Positions 1 to 10,782 of a DNA stretch of 64,000 nt are shown in pieces. Within the stretch, counting starts at the first letter, position 1. The number at the start of each line of letters is the position of its first letter. Position numbers and translations under genes: made by a program. Below the pieces are notes generated by a model. That model had not been told where the DNA came from. It saw nothing but the letters and a program-made list of their open reading frames with translations, and did no database searches. The DNA is from Pararge aegeria (Eukaryota; Arthropoda; Insecta; Lepidoptera; Nymphalidae): positions 13,162,001-13,226,000 of the forward strand of contig NC_053185.1 in assembly GCF_905163445.1 (NCBI RefSeq), in the 5' to 3' direction.

Positions 1-139
1 GTCAAATTTTATAAAGATCTATTGGTTGCGGCAAACATAAATAACAAGCAAACAGTGATGCATCCATTAAGTTAAGTTTTATTATGGCTCATATAAGATC
101 TAAGCTCATATTAGATTGCTGGACTAAGGAACTCTTCCA

Positions 140-295
140 ACGGGAGGGCTTGCCCATAATCACCACGCTGGGCAGACGGGATGGTGATCGCAAAAGATAG
201 TTGTAGCACAGAGACCTGCCCGTCCTCTTTTATATTCCCTTAGTCTTCTCGACACCTCAGGGGAAACCATACTTATAACACGCGGGATGTATGGT
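140..295. repeat. Dispersed repeat block, GC-richer than its surroundings
   Basis: The block contains ordered phrases about a 'cataatcaccacgctggg' stretch, a 'gcagacggg' stretch and a 'gacacctcaggggaaa' stretch. I recognise this order from interspersed repeats in lepidopteran DNA, possibly the 3' part of a LINE. No frame of useful length is open. The family is not certain. Confidence 0.4.
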
Positions 296-300
296 TAAAA

Positions 301-1230
301 TACTGATAAAATGTATGTAAAATTTGGTAAGTTGTAGTTCATAACACTTTACCAGTTGTATCCCTGCATTACTTTATAATGATACATGAAGCCCTAGGTT
401 TATTATGCGGCCTCACAGTGAATAGCCAAAGACGTCATGTAAACATATCATTCGCCGTTTATACAAACATCATCTTTAAAAACGTAAGCCACCGTGTTTT
501 AAATGAGATGCCCGCGTTGAGATACAAGTGCTGTATATTTTTCTTCTCATTTTGAGTCTTAGGCTCGCAGGGTAAAATTATGCAAAGTTTGTTTCTAAGA
601 TAGTTTAAGTGAAGTGCCTGGAGAGAAAATAATCTTACATTTTTCTTGAAAATATCTATGAAGCTAGCTTGGATATTGAATAGAAAGGAGCTATGTATTG
701 TCTGGTAGGCAAACTGACAGACATTATAGTAGAAAATAGGGTAGTGGGCTCTCGGTGTACTGCAAGTGAATACCTATTGTTGTGTTTACAGAGATAATGA
801 TACAATGTCATAATTTGCTTGTGCTTTTCACAAACTCAATTATTCTACAAGGTTTGTAGGCAAAACGAAATATATTACCGTGATATTATTATGAATTCCT
901 TAGAATCTATATTTCACGTATTATAGGAGAAAATTGTGTAGGTATAATAATAATAATTCTGAATTGCTTAGTTTGTTTGGTGGCTTCTTCTCGGCAGACG
1001 GTAGAATATACTTTCCAAATCATTGGTAGAGTCACAACAGACACACAAACAGAAACACAAACAGACAGAATTGACATTTCAAAAGCCGATCCAATTTTGA
1101 AAACACAAGTTACAAAATACCTCGGTACTACTTACGGACTTAATGACTTAAATAACTGACTTATAACGAGATTTTAGTCCTTAAAGTTGTAGCATAGAGG
1201 TTTAAATAAGGAATATTTATTTAGTAGGAA
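301..1230. other. AT-rich stretch without a supported gene
   Basis: I see no exon, RNA gene or recognisable transposon here. A 60-codon open frame at 977-1159 is built partly on a CA/AG-rich run (about 1038-1072), which explains its Thr/Gln-rich translation. Confidence 0.5.
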
Positions 1231-1234
1231 CTTA

Positions 1235-1622
1235 ATCATCATATCAACCCATTATCCATTTGGACGGCCGATTGGCGCAGTTAGCAGCGACCCTGCTTTC
1301 TGAGTCCAAGGCGGTGGGTTCGATTCCCACAACTGGAAAATGTTTGTGTGATGAGCATGAATGTTTTTCAGTGTCTGGGTGTTTATATGTATATTCTAAG
1401 TATTTATGTATATTATTTATAAAAATATTCATCAGTCATCTTAGTACCCATAACACAAGCTACGCTTACTTTGGGGCTAGATGGCGATGTGTGCGTTTTC
1501 GTAATGAACATTTATATATATTTATTATTACCGGCCCATTACAGGGCACGGGTCATCTCCCATAATGAGAAGGGTTTGGGATGTAGTCCACCACGCAAGC
1601 AGAGTGCGGATTGGTGGAACTT
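1235..1622 (-). mobile_element. SINE family B copy, split by an inserted SINE A
   Basis: Family B is defined here by 'accggcccactacagggcac', 'gggtctcctc' and 'cacgctggcccag' phrases and a TGATGA-type tail, read on the minus strand in this copy. The tail and first bases lie at 1235-1253. The body resumes at about 1524 and runs to 1622, where the copy ends without its tRNA-like head. The intervening DNA is a family A SINE, so B was in place first. Confidence 0.7.
1262..1526 (+). mobile_element. SINE family A copy (tRNA-derived, Metulj-like)
   Basis: The head carries an A-box-like segment near 1272-1286 and a B-box 'ggttcgattcc' at 1317-1327, as in RNA polymerase III promoters. A conserved body with 'gtgtctgggtgtttatatgt' and 'ggggctagatggcgatg' follows, then a TTTA-rich tail. 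The head is tRNA-like but there is no foldable acceptor stem, so it is not a tRNA gene. Four more copies occur in the window. Confidence 0.8.
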
Positions 1623-1800
1623 AAGATATAATTTAAATACTCCATTCGAAATTCCTTTACTCGATTCGCTGAAAAAAAAATTTGACCGATATGCTATTAT
1701 ATATTTAACTCGACCAGAAAATAGGCACCATCATAGGTACATTACGTTTTCTGATAGGGTTCGCAAATATAAAGATATACTTAAATGGTAATAAAAAGTT

Positions 1801-1837
1801 CACTTTAATAATACTTCTTAAAAGTATTATTAAAGTG
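1801..1837. repeat. Perfect hairpin, 16-bp arms
   Basis: Positions 1801-1816 and 1822-1837 are exact reverse complements around a 5-base loop. The arms are AT-rich. No transposon ends are visible, so this looks like a snap-back duplication. Confidence 0.75.
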
Positions 1838-2467
1838 TAAAGTACAGACGAATCAATATAGTACTTAGATAGGTGAGTAGATCGTCAAGTGGCGAGTTCG
1901 CTTGGTTGAGTTGTAAGTTAATTTGAAATAACTTTTTCTTCATAATAAGGATTTTACAGTATTGTATATATGCAAGTAACAGTCCTGCTCAGAATAACGT
2001 TTTTATAAAGTACTGCTTGTATGAGAGAGCATTCAAATATTTTACTGCCAATTGTTGTTAGTAATTAGTAAAATAAAGTAAATCGAGTGTGAAATTACAT
2101 TTCCCCATTGATTCCATAAACAGCAATAATAATTTGCAATAACGGCAGCAATACGGGATTCAATAATAAATAATTATTGTTCATTTCCTAACATTGCTTA
2201 TAAACGAAGTGGAATTATGTTAAATGAATGAACAAGAATAACATGATATTACTGAGTATTATACAAATCTAGAATACTTTAGTAAAACTGAGAACGTGTT
2301 ATTGAAGACTGAGTAGCCGAGGACAGTGTTACCTGTTCTGTTTGTTGTATTTTACACCTTTGTTGATTAACAAGACACGGCCCGCAAATTGAGACTTTTT
2401 AGCCTTAAAAATATCTTGGATTTGCTGTTAGTAAACCTGTAAACGACTTCTCTGACGCAGTGTCATA
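1838..2467. other. AT-rich stretch, nothing recognised
   Basis: No frame, RNA gene or repeat that I can name lies here. Confidence 0.45.
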
Positions 2468-2530
2468 AAATTCAAAAAATTCAAAAAATTCAATTTCAAA
2501 ATTCGTTTATTTCCAGTAAAAGTTCATATG
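2468..2530 (-). mobile_element. LINE family C 3' end, short fragment
   Basis: Three repeats of an 'attcaaaa' type unit precede 'attcgtttatttccagtaaa'. This matches the 3' terminus and microsatellite tail of the LINE copies at 24.97 and 28.89 kb in the same orientation. Only the terminal 60 bases or so survive. Confidence 0.5.
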
Positions 2531-2829
2531 TCTTTGAGTGTCTGGGGTTGATGATAGACTCGGGATGTTAAATTTTTTTTTTTTATTAACTAAGTTAGAA
2601 TGATACTTCTGAAACAATAAATATTAAAATGATAATATTACATTTTTTTAGGTGATGAAGGTAGACAGGTTTTTGGTTCGACAACGCGTAGACACCGATT
2701 AGGCGTAAGCCTTAAAAAAATTTCCATTTACAAGTTTCAGATATGCGCTCGATAAGGGTACTAAGATTGTTGCTATGGCAACAACATGTATGTGCTATAT
2801 CGGAAACTAAATGTTGCTTGTTTATTATG

Positions 2830-3013
2830 TGTGGTATTATAGCTTAAGGTCAAGTTAAAACTGCCATTTTCGTTTTCGATTGATCCATCTCATCTCAATT
2901 TACTTAATCATACTCGTAAACTGCTATGCTTAGACTGTTTTCAGTCAATTGTATTTTAGCCGATATTTTTTGTGCGCATATAATTTCAATGCGCAAAAAC
3001 TATTTAAACTTCA
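2830..3013 (+). repeat. Copy 1 of a 184-bp duplicated segment
   Basis: This segment matches 4874-5082 almost base for base, from 'gtggtattatagctta' to 'aaaactatttaaacttca'. Both copies run in the same direction and lie about 2.05 kb apart. No terminal inverted repeats or poly(A) tail are evident. The reading frame that starts at 2926 is not preserved in the second copy, so it is not a gene. Confidence 0.8.
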
Positions 3014-4815
3014 TACATGTTCTATTTACATCACTGCTTCCTGCTCCAATATTACGTTCCAGTAGTGGTGAAACTTTAAATAAACCGCGCGCAATTAATA
3101 AACAATTTGAAAAAGTTTCTATTTTCAGTCGTGTCAGCTAGCATGACATCCGAAACCATTAGTGAGAGTCACGAGTTCAAGTCTGGGCAGTTGTTTTCAG
3201 AGACTATCTTATTCTAAGAATAAAGTATAAAAGATGTTCGCAGACTGCCGTAAGAACCGCAAGAGGTGGCACATAGCAACATCATCAAGCTGAAAATAAT
3301 AAATTTGGTATTATATACATTGAAGGGAAGCGTGTTCTTAAAAATACAATAAGTGCAACGAATGAATAATATTTTCTACTTATCTGGTAAGTCAGGTCTA
3401 ATGTAAGGATACAGCCACGACTAATTTATTCACTGTGGGGTAGTTTGATATTATGAATATAAAATCTGCCGGACTTACCCCTTCCAGATTTGCGCTTTGC
3501 AACAGTGAAGCACTAACTTGCTTTTATTAAAAAAGGATAACAGTTCATCGCAAAAAACATACGAATACGCCACCGCGGCAGTGTGCGATAATTTTTATCT
3601 TTGGTCTAGGAATATAAATTTTTATTACAAAAGAATTTTGACAGGGCCTTGATCTGGATTTCTTATATACCTAGTAATTTTAAGCTCAGCTTTGGTTTGT
3701 AAAAATGACCTACTTATTCACGTTTTATAGCATTCGTGAATCTTTTAGTTTTTGTTATATCCAGAGTTTATACTTGTGGAGCGGTAAAGATTATTAAAAA
3801 GCAATCACAGGTTTTATGATCACTTGTAAAAACGTAATAAGCGCGTAAAACTTTTATAGTTTTCAGAGTATTAATAGCTCCATCAAATGTGTGTGTGCTT
3901 ACCTTTCGCAGGCTATTATTGTTTACAATTTACGTTATGCTAATAGACAAAAAAGTTTTTTTTTCTTTCTTTTTTTTTGCTATCCTTAGTCGTGCACTCT
4001 TGACAAAGTTGTCATGGCTTTCAACATCACATGCATAGCGTCAGGCTTCATTGGAACGAGATAGTACGGCTTTCTGCGTGTGTCTTGTCCACTTTTGGCA
4101 ATTGAAAGCGTTGCGCGAACATTCCACCACAGTTGTCTGGGTCGACGATCTTACTGTATCTGACCACCGAGTAGGTTACCTACCTCCTCTTGTTTGTTTC
4201 ATTTCAATCTATCCTTGCAACAACAATAAACTAAAAATGGATACGTTTTGATTTTCATAGATAACACACAGCCTGTGAGGAAACCGTACTGGTGTACGGT
4301 TTTCTGTATCGATACTTAACACAACTTTCTTTCTCAGGAACTTAGTCCGTCGTCCGTAGATCTTAATTATTTTGTCGCGATTCGCAGATACATTTCAACA
4401 ACTTTCGATAACGTTTGTATCAAAGAAATATATTTCACTCACATAAATATGTATTTTTAAAACTCGCGAAACGTTGAAACAAAGAGCAATTCTTCTCGAA
4501 AATCATAGCTTATTTAAAACTTGAATAGAGAACGTGAAGCCGCCTGCACTCGACGATAGTGGCTAAGCCCGCGCTTTCTATGCCGCGTTTGAGCCAACTA
4601 TTTCTGTTCCAAGCTACTACGCGCGCTTTATGCTCCTTGCCTTATGTGCTACTCGGCTTACGGAGCCCATTGACGTCGTAACCTTAATAGTAACAGACTG
4701 GGGCTGAACTATCGGATGGCTACATTGACTACATTGGCTTAACAATTTATTTTTTAAACCAGTTTACAACTACAAAAAAAAATAGGGGACATAATAACGC
4801 GGGGAACATTACACA
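3014..4815. other. AT-rich spacer between duplicated segments
   Basis: This stretch holds a T-rich tract near 3953-3980 and a GC-richer patch at about 4535-4685 that I cannot assign. An acceptor-like 'ctttctttctcag' ends at 4338 and is followed by an open 40-codon frame. I judged it too weak to call an exon. Confidence 0.4.
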
Positions 4816-4871
4816 AAAGATGACACAATAAAATGTGGTACAAGGAAAAGATGACATAATAAAATGTGTGG
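4816..4871 (+). repeat. Short tandem duplication, about 30-bp unit, two copies
   Basis: A unit containing 'agatgacacaataaaatgtg' is repeated with one to two changes directly upstream of duplicated segment copy 2. Confidence 0.6.
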
Positions 4872-4873
4872 AA

Positions 4874-5082
4874 TGTGGTATTATAGCTTAGGGGCAAAGT
4901 TAAAACTACCATTTTCGTTTTCAATTGATCCACAGCACCTCACTATTCTCAAAATGGACTCGACAACTGCTATGCTTAGACTGTTTTCAATCAATTGTAT
5001 TTTATCCGATATTTTTTGCGCTATTTTCCTACACTTCTAGTTTAACATATAATTTCAATGCGCAAAAACTATTTAAACTTCA
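4874..5082 (+). repeat. Copy 2 of the duplicated segment, with a 26-bp insertion
   Basis: It matches 2830-3013 but carries about 26 extra bases after 'gatattttttgcg', at about 5021-5046. That indel is the main difference between the copies. Confidence 0.8.
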
Positions 5083-5174
5083 AAGGAACACATACTTTTC
5101 TGACTAAACTAATATTATGAACAGGATGCATATACGTATCATTTTAATAGTATTATGTATGCTATGTAAATCTT

Positions 5175-5895
5175 TTATATGTATATAAAAGCGAAAGGTC
5201 ACTGACTAACTGACTGATTCATTACGAAGTCTCAGAAACTATAAAGCCTACAAACTTAAAATTTGAAAGGTTATTTCAATAACGTAGGTCAGCTAAGAAA
5301 CGGTTTAGAGATATTACTTCTCTAAGGGGGTTAAATAGGGGTTGGAAGTTTGTACGAAAGTTCTATGTTTTTGAAGTGAAATGCGTGGAAATCGGAATTT
5401 AGATTACCAGCTTTATATGATAAAAATCTATATAGATTGTTTTGGAATATCTCACCGTAGAAATAAAATAGGGTTGAAAGTTTTTGTAGTTTTTTATTTA
5501 TAATACCAGAAATTTAGACAATAGGTTTCTTTTAAAGCGTGGACACCAGTTTATAATTTATCTAAATCAAAGGGGTAATAAAGTGGCTGGCACTTTGTAT
5601 GAAAGTTCTGTTTCCCAGGTTATAGAAACCGAAATACGCGTTTAGGTTAGTTATTATAAATAAAAAAACGTTTTTTTTTAAGGGTTTTTTTTTTCTTATT
5701 CTAAGTCTACAAAATCGAAATTTAAAAAATAGGTTTATTTGAAATCATATCAGTTAGGAAAATATTTTATTCGAATCTACTTACTTACTGTTAAAGGGAT
5801 AGAACAGGGGTTTGAAGTTTGTATGCAAGTCCTATGTTTTAGAAGTTATAGACACTAAAAGTTTAAGTTAATAATTATAAATAAACGGTCTAATA
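5175..5895 (+). repeat. Internally periodic dispersed repeat
   Basis: It begins with 'ataaaagcgaaaggtcactg', which I recognise from lepidopteran repeats. A module of the type 'gaagtttgtacgaaagttct' recurs near 5344, 5585 and 5812, each time followed by 'tagaa/agaagt' and a 'ttaataattataaataaa'-like segment. The period is about 230 bp. No frame is open. Confidence 0.6.
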
Positions 5896-6065
5896 TGACA
5901 GGGATGCACGTACAACTGTCGAGAAGTTTTAAAACCAGCCCAGTAGATGAAGGAAAAAAAAGACAGGGACGACTTCATTAAGGTGATCAAACTAGGGCAG
6001 CAGCATACGGGGTAAACGGAATTGTTTAAACTTCGCTTATAGTAATGAACTGCAATATATTAAAA

Positions 6066-6431
6066 TAACTATAATCGCTCGCACATAAAGGGTGTGTCTT
6101 TCCGTCTGTTTGTAGCCATTTACCGAATAAACCTTTCTGCAGAGAGGCATAGGCACCATTGGGAATCTTCTTAAGCTCACGGGAAATCACGAATTCTGCG
6201 CAGACGAAGCCTCAGAGGTGCACATTACTAATATTTAGACGGTTTTAACAGAATTTTTTAAATCTTCGCTTTTATAAATCAGAATATGTATTTCAGCCTG
6301 ATTGTGACCTGATAACTTATAAATCATGGAATTGAATTTCCGGTTATCCTGGAGTTACGCGGTCCCGGGTTTTCTTTAAATTTCAGGGCAAATCAAATTG
6401 TATCGCGGATGAAGTCGCGGGCTATAGCTAT
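6066..6431 (-). mobile_element. Helitron-like (Lep1-type) repeat, minus copy
   Basis: This family has a CTAG-containing end followed by '..cccgcg.cttcgtccgcg' and an opposite end with 'cacacttt.gcatttataata'. This copy shows 'gcggatgaagtcgcgggcta' at its right edge and a 'gggtgtgtctttccgtctgt' segment at its left edge. It is therefore inverted relative to most copies here. It is non-coding and presumably non-autonomous. The Helitron assignment is from family memory. Confidence 0.5.
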
Positions 6432-6534
6432 GCACAGACTGTTCACAGGTCACAGTTGAGAACACAGACTATTCTACAGAACAGTATGTGTTCTCTTACG
6501 AGAAAACTAAGAGATTGTTCTGGATGTTTAAGGA

Positions 6535-6605
6535 GCGAATTAACAAATTCCTTGAAAGCATTCAGGTTTCCTCACCTTTGAAGCGAGTGATATTTTAATT
6601 GGTTA
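6535..6605 (-). mobile_element. SINE family B internal fragment
   Basis: The phrases 'caggtttcctcac' and 'gaagcgagtgatattttaat' match the central part of the full SINE B at 57.8-58.1 kb. Confidence 0.5.
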
Positions 6606-8455
6606 AATAAAAATATGACTTTCAAAAGTGTCGCCTTTACAATTAAAAAGTAGTAGTAGCTTGACGTCACTGCAAGCGTTTTTAATATTTATATGCTTCG
6701 TACTATTCTATGATAATCCTCAAGACCCAGTTATTCAGAGTGATTATGTTAAATAACATCCACTACGAGTCCATACTCTGCGAACTCAATTAAATAAGAA
6801 GTCAGAAGGACGTTTTAACTTTGCCTGCATAATATTATGATAATTACCTCGCCTACTATAATATCAAGTTAAACAAAGTATCAAGTTTAACCTGCGCACT
6901 TGAACTGTTCGAGTGTTTGCGGTTAATCGCTTAAGTAGGGTATTGCTAAATTTATAAAATTGTATCTTTGGTCATAATGAAGGATATGAATGAAAGATCT
7001 GATTGTATATTGGATAGAAACAGGTTAAACAGGGAAAACGTAAAAAACGTAACTCCACTCGTTACACGAATCTTTCAAAATATTTTCCCCCCGTATATAT
7101 CGATACCGAAGTTTCCTCAAGAGACTTTACGGCGCATAATTACAAATCTATACATCTGCTTATAATAAACTGTCATCAAATGAAAACCTATTTTATTCCT
7201 TTTATGTACAATTCATTGGTTGTTTTCACTAAGTACAAGAGCGTGTTTAGTTTTGGTTATTTATCACACTAAGTTCCAATTTCGTCTAATTGTAGTTTTA
7301 GAACATCTTACTATTCTATGATTTCAATGGTCCACCATGGCATTCAATGAATTTCGCAGTGCCAGAATGTTATTTAGAGCCCATTGTGTGGTAGCTTTCG
7401 AACGGAAGTTAGATATGCGACAGGTATTACCAACATAATGCCCTGGCAGCCATTTTGAACTCTACCGGCAGTTAGAATTTTGGATTAAAGCATTCTTGTT
7501 ACGCTATGATCTGCTAAATCACAGTTGCTCCTTACAACTTTTCTTTGTTAAAAAAGACGCAACTAAAGAGAAGAAAACAGCATGCATTGCGCTCAACAAA
7601 ACAATAAAACCTTTCAAACATGAATATTCATCTATAAACATTATTAATGCAATGCTTTTTAGCTTCCATTTAAAATTAGAACCACTTTTCAAATACGAAT
7701 AGTGTTCCAAATCTGTTGCATTAAAACATTAATGTATTCGGCTTGAACCGTCGGCTTATTCCGGAGCTGTCAGGGATGGAGTGGGTCAGAAGTGGAGGTT
7801 TATATTTAAAAACAAATGACACGATGGATCCATTAAACTTGCAGGTAGGCAGCCGCGCTAACCGGGTCGGTTAAAGTTGGAACGATCGAAACGCGCTATT
7901 ATTGGATTGTAACGGACGAACGCTTCTGAAATTCTGCCCTTTTCAGTCTGAACCATAATATGCAGTTTCGTTGATTAATGCCCTGTCTGTATATTGAATC
8001 TCGCAGCTTTCAATATTAAATAATTAACAGAATCAGCGAGATTCGGTCAGGTTTTTTGCGACGACGGTTGACTTGGGAAAAATATTTTAACTATATGTAT
8101 CTTAATGTTTTGGTTGCAGTTTAAAGAGGAAGGTTACGATATGCTCTCTCTTCCAGCTTGAAGAGGTTAAAGGAGTGACAGCTTTCAAACTACTATTTCT
8201 AAACGGATATATATAATAGCTTGTTTTATGTACTAATAATTTAAACAAAATATAGCAAAACAAATTGTGTACGTTGCCAGTCAAAGTATAAATTATGATA
8301 CTTATCACCCGAGGGTTGAAAATTTTTCGTTTTATTGGATAGAACAAGGAATTTTTATCAAATGGTTTTTTTACCACATAGCAGTACCTAAGTTTCGAGT
8401 GTAGACTATGAACGCTTGATCCCATGTTTTATTTATGTGGCACTAAAATACCAGA
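6606..8455. other. Stretch with no recognised feature
   Basis: AT-rich DNA with several short open frames (7496-7702 plus, 7519-7710 minus, 8102-8425 minus). These overlap each other or lack any domain-like pattern. I call no gene here. Confidence 0.45.
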
Positions 8456-8560
8456 ATGAAATCATCTTAATCATCCTCGGCGTATCAGTCTCTCAATGCT
8501 GGCTTCGTCTCTCATGGGAGAATGGGATTAAATGAAAGCCCGCCAAACCAAATGGGTGTA

Positions 8561-8592
8561 GAGAGGCGGATACTGCACTGTATCCGCATCTC
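8561..8592. repeat. Hairpin, 13-bp arms with one mismatch
   Basis: The arms 8561-8573 and 8580-8592 ('gagaggcggatac' and its complement) enclose a 6-base loop. Confidence 0.6.
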
Positions 8593-8813
8593 TTCACTGC
8601 ATGTTATATTGGTAGCACCAAAACCATGGTTATAGTGGCACCAGTGGTTACAGTGGCACATAAAATATAATATATATGTCGTTTTATTTTTTTTAATAAG
8701 TTACAAAGCGCACTGAGAACGTAATTAAAGGAATTTTTCTTTTCTAGAATTTCTTTCTAATGAAAAGCTGCTAATAGCCTGGCACTAATACATTTTCTTC
8801 TTGTTTCAGGTAG

Positions 8814-8878
8814 AATTATGCAATAAATTGCAAGAAGTTCTTTGACTCAATTTCCCCTGATGTAAATGAGGAAGAAAC
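8814..8878 (+). CDS. Possible short internal exon
   Basis: A polypyrimidine tract and acceptor (8793-8809, ending 'ttcttgtttcag', then a second AG at 8812-8813) precede a 65-base purine-rich segment. A strong donor 'gtaagta' follows at 8879-8885. From 8814 the frame is open across the segment and reads N-Y-A-I-N-C-K-K-F-F-D-S-I-S-P-D-V-N-E-E-E. If the first AG at 8808-8809 is used instead, one frame reads 11 codons and stops at 8843-8845, which would make a terminal exon. I do not recognise the peptide and no flanking exon is visible. Chance occurrence of splice-like signals in 64 kb is quite possible. Confidence 0.25.
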
Positions 8879-8899
8879 GTAAGTAGTTAGGGCATTTTC

Positions 8900-9597
8900 A
8901 TGATATAAAATTTAAACTTTAAATTTAGTCAAAGTTTTAAAAAGAACAAGATTAAAAGTATATTTAACTCATTTTATTAAAGTAAGCTATATTTTAATAT
9001 AACATGCTTAGTCTTTTGGTCTAGTTGCAAAATGGGAAACATAGATCACCCCTTTACGATGAGAATTCAGTTTAAATTATCGGGTTACTAATTACGTGTA
9101 TAATAAAATAATTGATATTTGCCTACAGCACCTTGAAGCCGAGATTTGGCGAATGAAATACTTAAAAAAATAAATGTGCTTAGAATTTAAGAGTGAAACA
9201 AAGGAAGCTTAATGAGCAATAAAACGGCAATGGTATCAGATTTTTAACATTACTGCGAAATTTAATGTTAACAATTTAAACAGGGAAAAAATTCTCATTG
9301 TTGGCTTTAAACGCTTGCGGAGGGGCGTTATAATAGGGCATAATATATTCAGGGCGAGTCAAATAAAATTAGCACGGTGAAAAATGTAAACGGGCCTTTT
9401 ACGGTCTTGAGGACGTGTAAGTATTACGCTGCTTGCCTTATTTTGTACGTGAATTTCCTCGAGAGTAGTGTGAAGTTTTTCGTCTCGTCGCATTTCTTGA
9501 ATATGCCTGATGCGAGAGGTGGAACAAGTATATTGTTAGTTAAGACAAGTTTGTTTTTTTTCATATGATATGTGACATGAAGTATTTGCAAATCCTA
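8900..9597. other. AT-rich stretch, nothing recognised
   Basis: I see no feature. An open frame at 9377-9568 (plus) shows no family pattern. Confidence 0.4.
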
Positions 9598-9810
9598 ACC
9601 AATAGCATAAATGTGAAAGTGTGTTTGTTGGTTTGTCGGTTTGTCCTTTCTTCATACCCTAACAAAGCAACACATCTACATGATTTTTGACGTAAAGTTA
9701 GTTGATACAAGGTCGAGTAATAAAGGCTAATTTTTATTTCAGTAAAACAAACGGTTCCCAAGGGTTTCGCAAAAATCTGTAATAAACGTGGAAGAACGCG
9801 GGCTACTCAC
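9598..9810 (-). mobile_element. Helitron-like (Lep1-type) repeat, minus copy
   Basis: The copy runs from 'ataaatgtgaaagtgtgttt' through 'gtttgtcctttcttcatacc' to 'gaacgcgggcta', the inverted order of the family. Confidence 0.6.
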
Positions 9811-9857
9811 AGTATTCTTATAGTTACAAATAGTTATATCGTGTGTTCTTTATTAAA

Positions 9858-10045
9858 ACAATTTGAATATCACTTGCTTTTGCGGTGAAGGAAAACGTCG
9901 TGAGGAAGCCTGCGTGCCTATGACTTCCACATTACGTTCTTAAAGGCGAGGGAATTCTACCATTCCGCACATGGCCAACGTGGTGGAATATGGCCTAAAC
10001 ACTTTTCATTCTGTGGGGAAATCTGTGCCCTGTAGTGTCCCCAAT
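9858..10045 (+). mobile_element. SINE family B, 5'-truncated plus-sense copy
   Basis: The phrases 'aatatcacttgcttt', 'ggtgaaggaaaacgtcgtga', 'ggccaacgtggtgga' and 'ctgtgccctgtagtg' occur in the sense order of the family. The tRNA head and tail are missing. Confidence 0.65.
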
Positions 10046-10200
10046 ACAGGCATAAACGTTTCCATCTCTAAAGCTTAAAAAAATTTCAAACAGTTGATTG
10101 ACTTGTAGATTTTGAGAATTAATTTAAACAGAAATTTAACTGTAATCGATATAGTTACAATAATTATAGTTTAAACAGAGAATATCCCATCGTAAAATAT

Positions 10201-10291
10201 ACTGAAATATTCACCGTTTGCTGAAAGGTCGTTTCATGGGAGCAACAGTTAATAATTACTTATTATCAGCTCGCGCACGATTATTAATCGA
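10201..10291 (+). repeat. Dispersed repeat pair, copy 1
   Basis: The segment 'gagcaacagttaataatt.cttattat' and then 'gcgcacgattattaatcga' also occurs at 10669-10771, about 470 bases on and in the same orientation. A shared 'ctgtaatcgata' lies upstream of each, but the DNA between differs. Confidence 0.65.
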
Positions 10292-10668
10292 ATTAATATG
10301 AACGAATATGACCTTACGCTTTAAACAGAAAAGTACCAATTTATTTTAAAGCAATCACATTTAACTGTAAACAGATATCAATCGTATACAAATTTCAGTG
10401 CTCAAGCGTTAAACATTTTGAATATTCCACATATGCACTCGTAATTATAGAATAATACATTGAGATCCTAAAGTTATTTTGTTTAGTGGTAGACAATAAT
10501 TAGTATGATGTTTGGTAAATCCAATAATCTAACGTATCCAAAAAATGTTAGGTAAAAACACTTAAACCACAATATTCTACACCAATCAAATCAAGTATTA
10601 ATGGACTTAAAATCGGTATGAAATGTAATTAATATACATTCGATTGAGAAACAGATTGCTGTAATCGA

Positions 10669-10771
10669 TACCGAAATATTGACGGTTCAAAGAGAGATCT
10701 CGTTGGATGTGAGCAACAGTTAATAATTGCTTATTATGAGTAGACATTTACTGGCGCACGATTATTAATCG
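10669..10771 (+). repeat. Dispersed repeat pair, copy 2
   Basis: This is the partner of 10201-10291. It has about 12 extra bases between the two conserved cores. Confidence 0.65.
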
Positions 10772-10782
10772 AAATGCATTCA

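Noticed and set aside
977..1159. Thr/Gln-rich 60-codon frame
   Set aside because: Its repetitive middle comes from a CA/AG-rich run.
1262..1335. tRNA gene on the plus strand
   Set aside because: The A- and B-boxes are present but no cloverleaf acceptor stem closes, and the sequence continues as a SINE body repeated elsewhere.
4319..4460. Exon after 'ctttctttctcag' with a 40-codon open frame
   Set aside because: No donor, no recognisable peptide, and frames of this length are common in AT-rich DNA.
8102..8425. 107-codon minus frame
   Set aside because: Composition-driven (Phe, Ile, Tyr, Lys), with no motif and no splice or start context.
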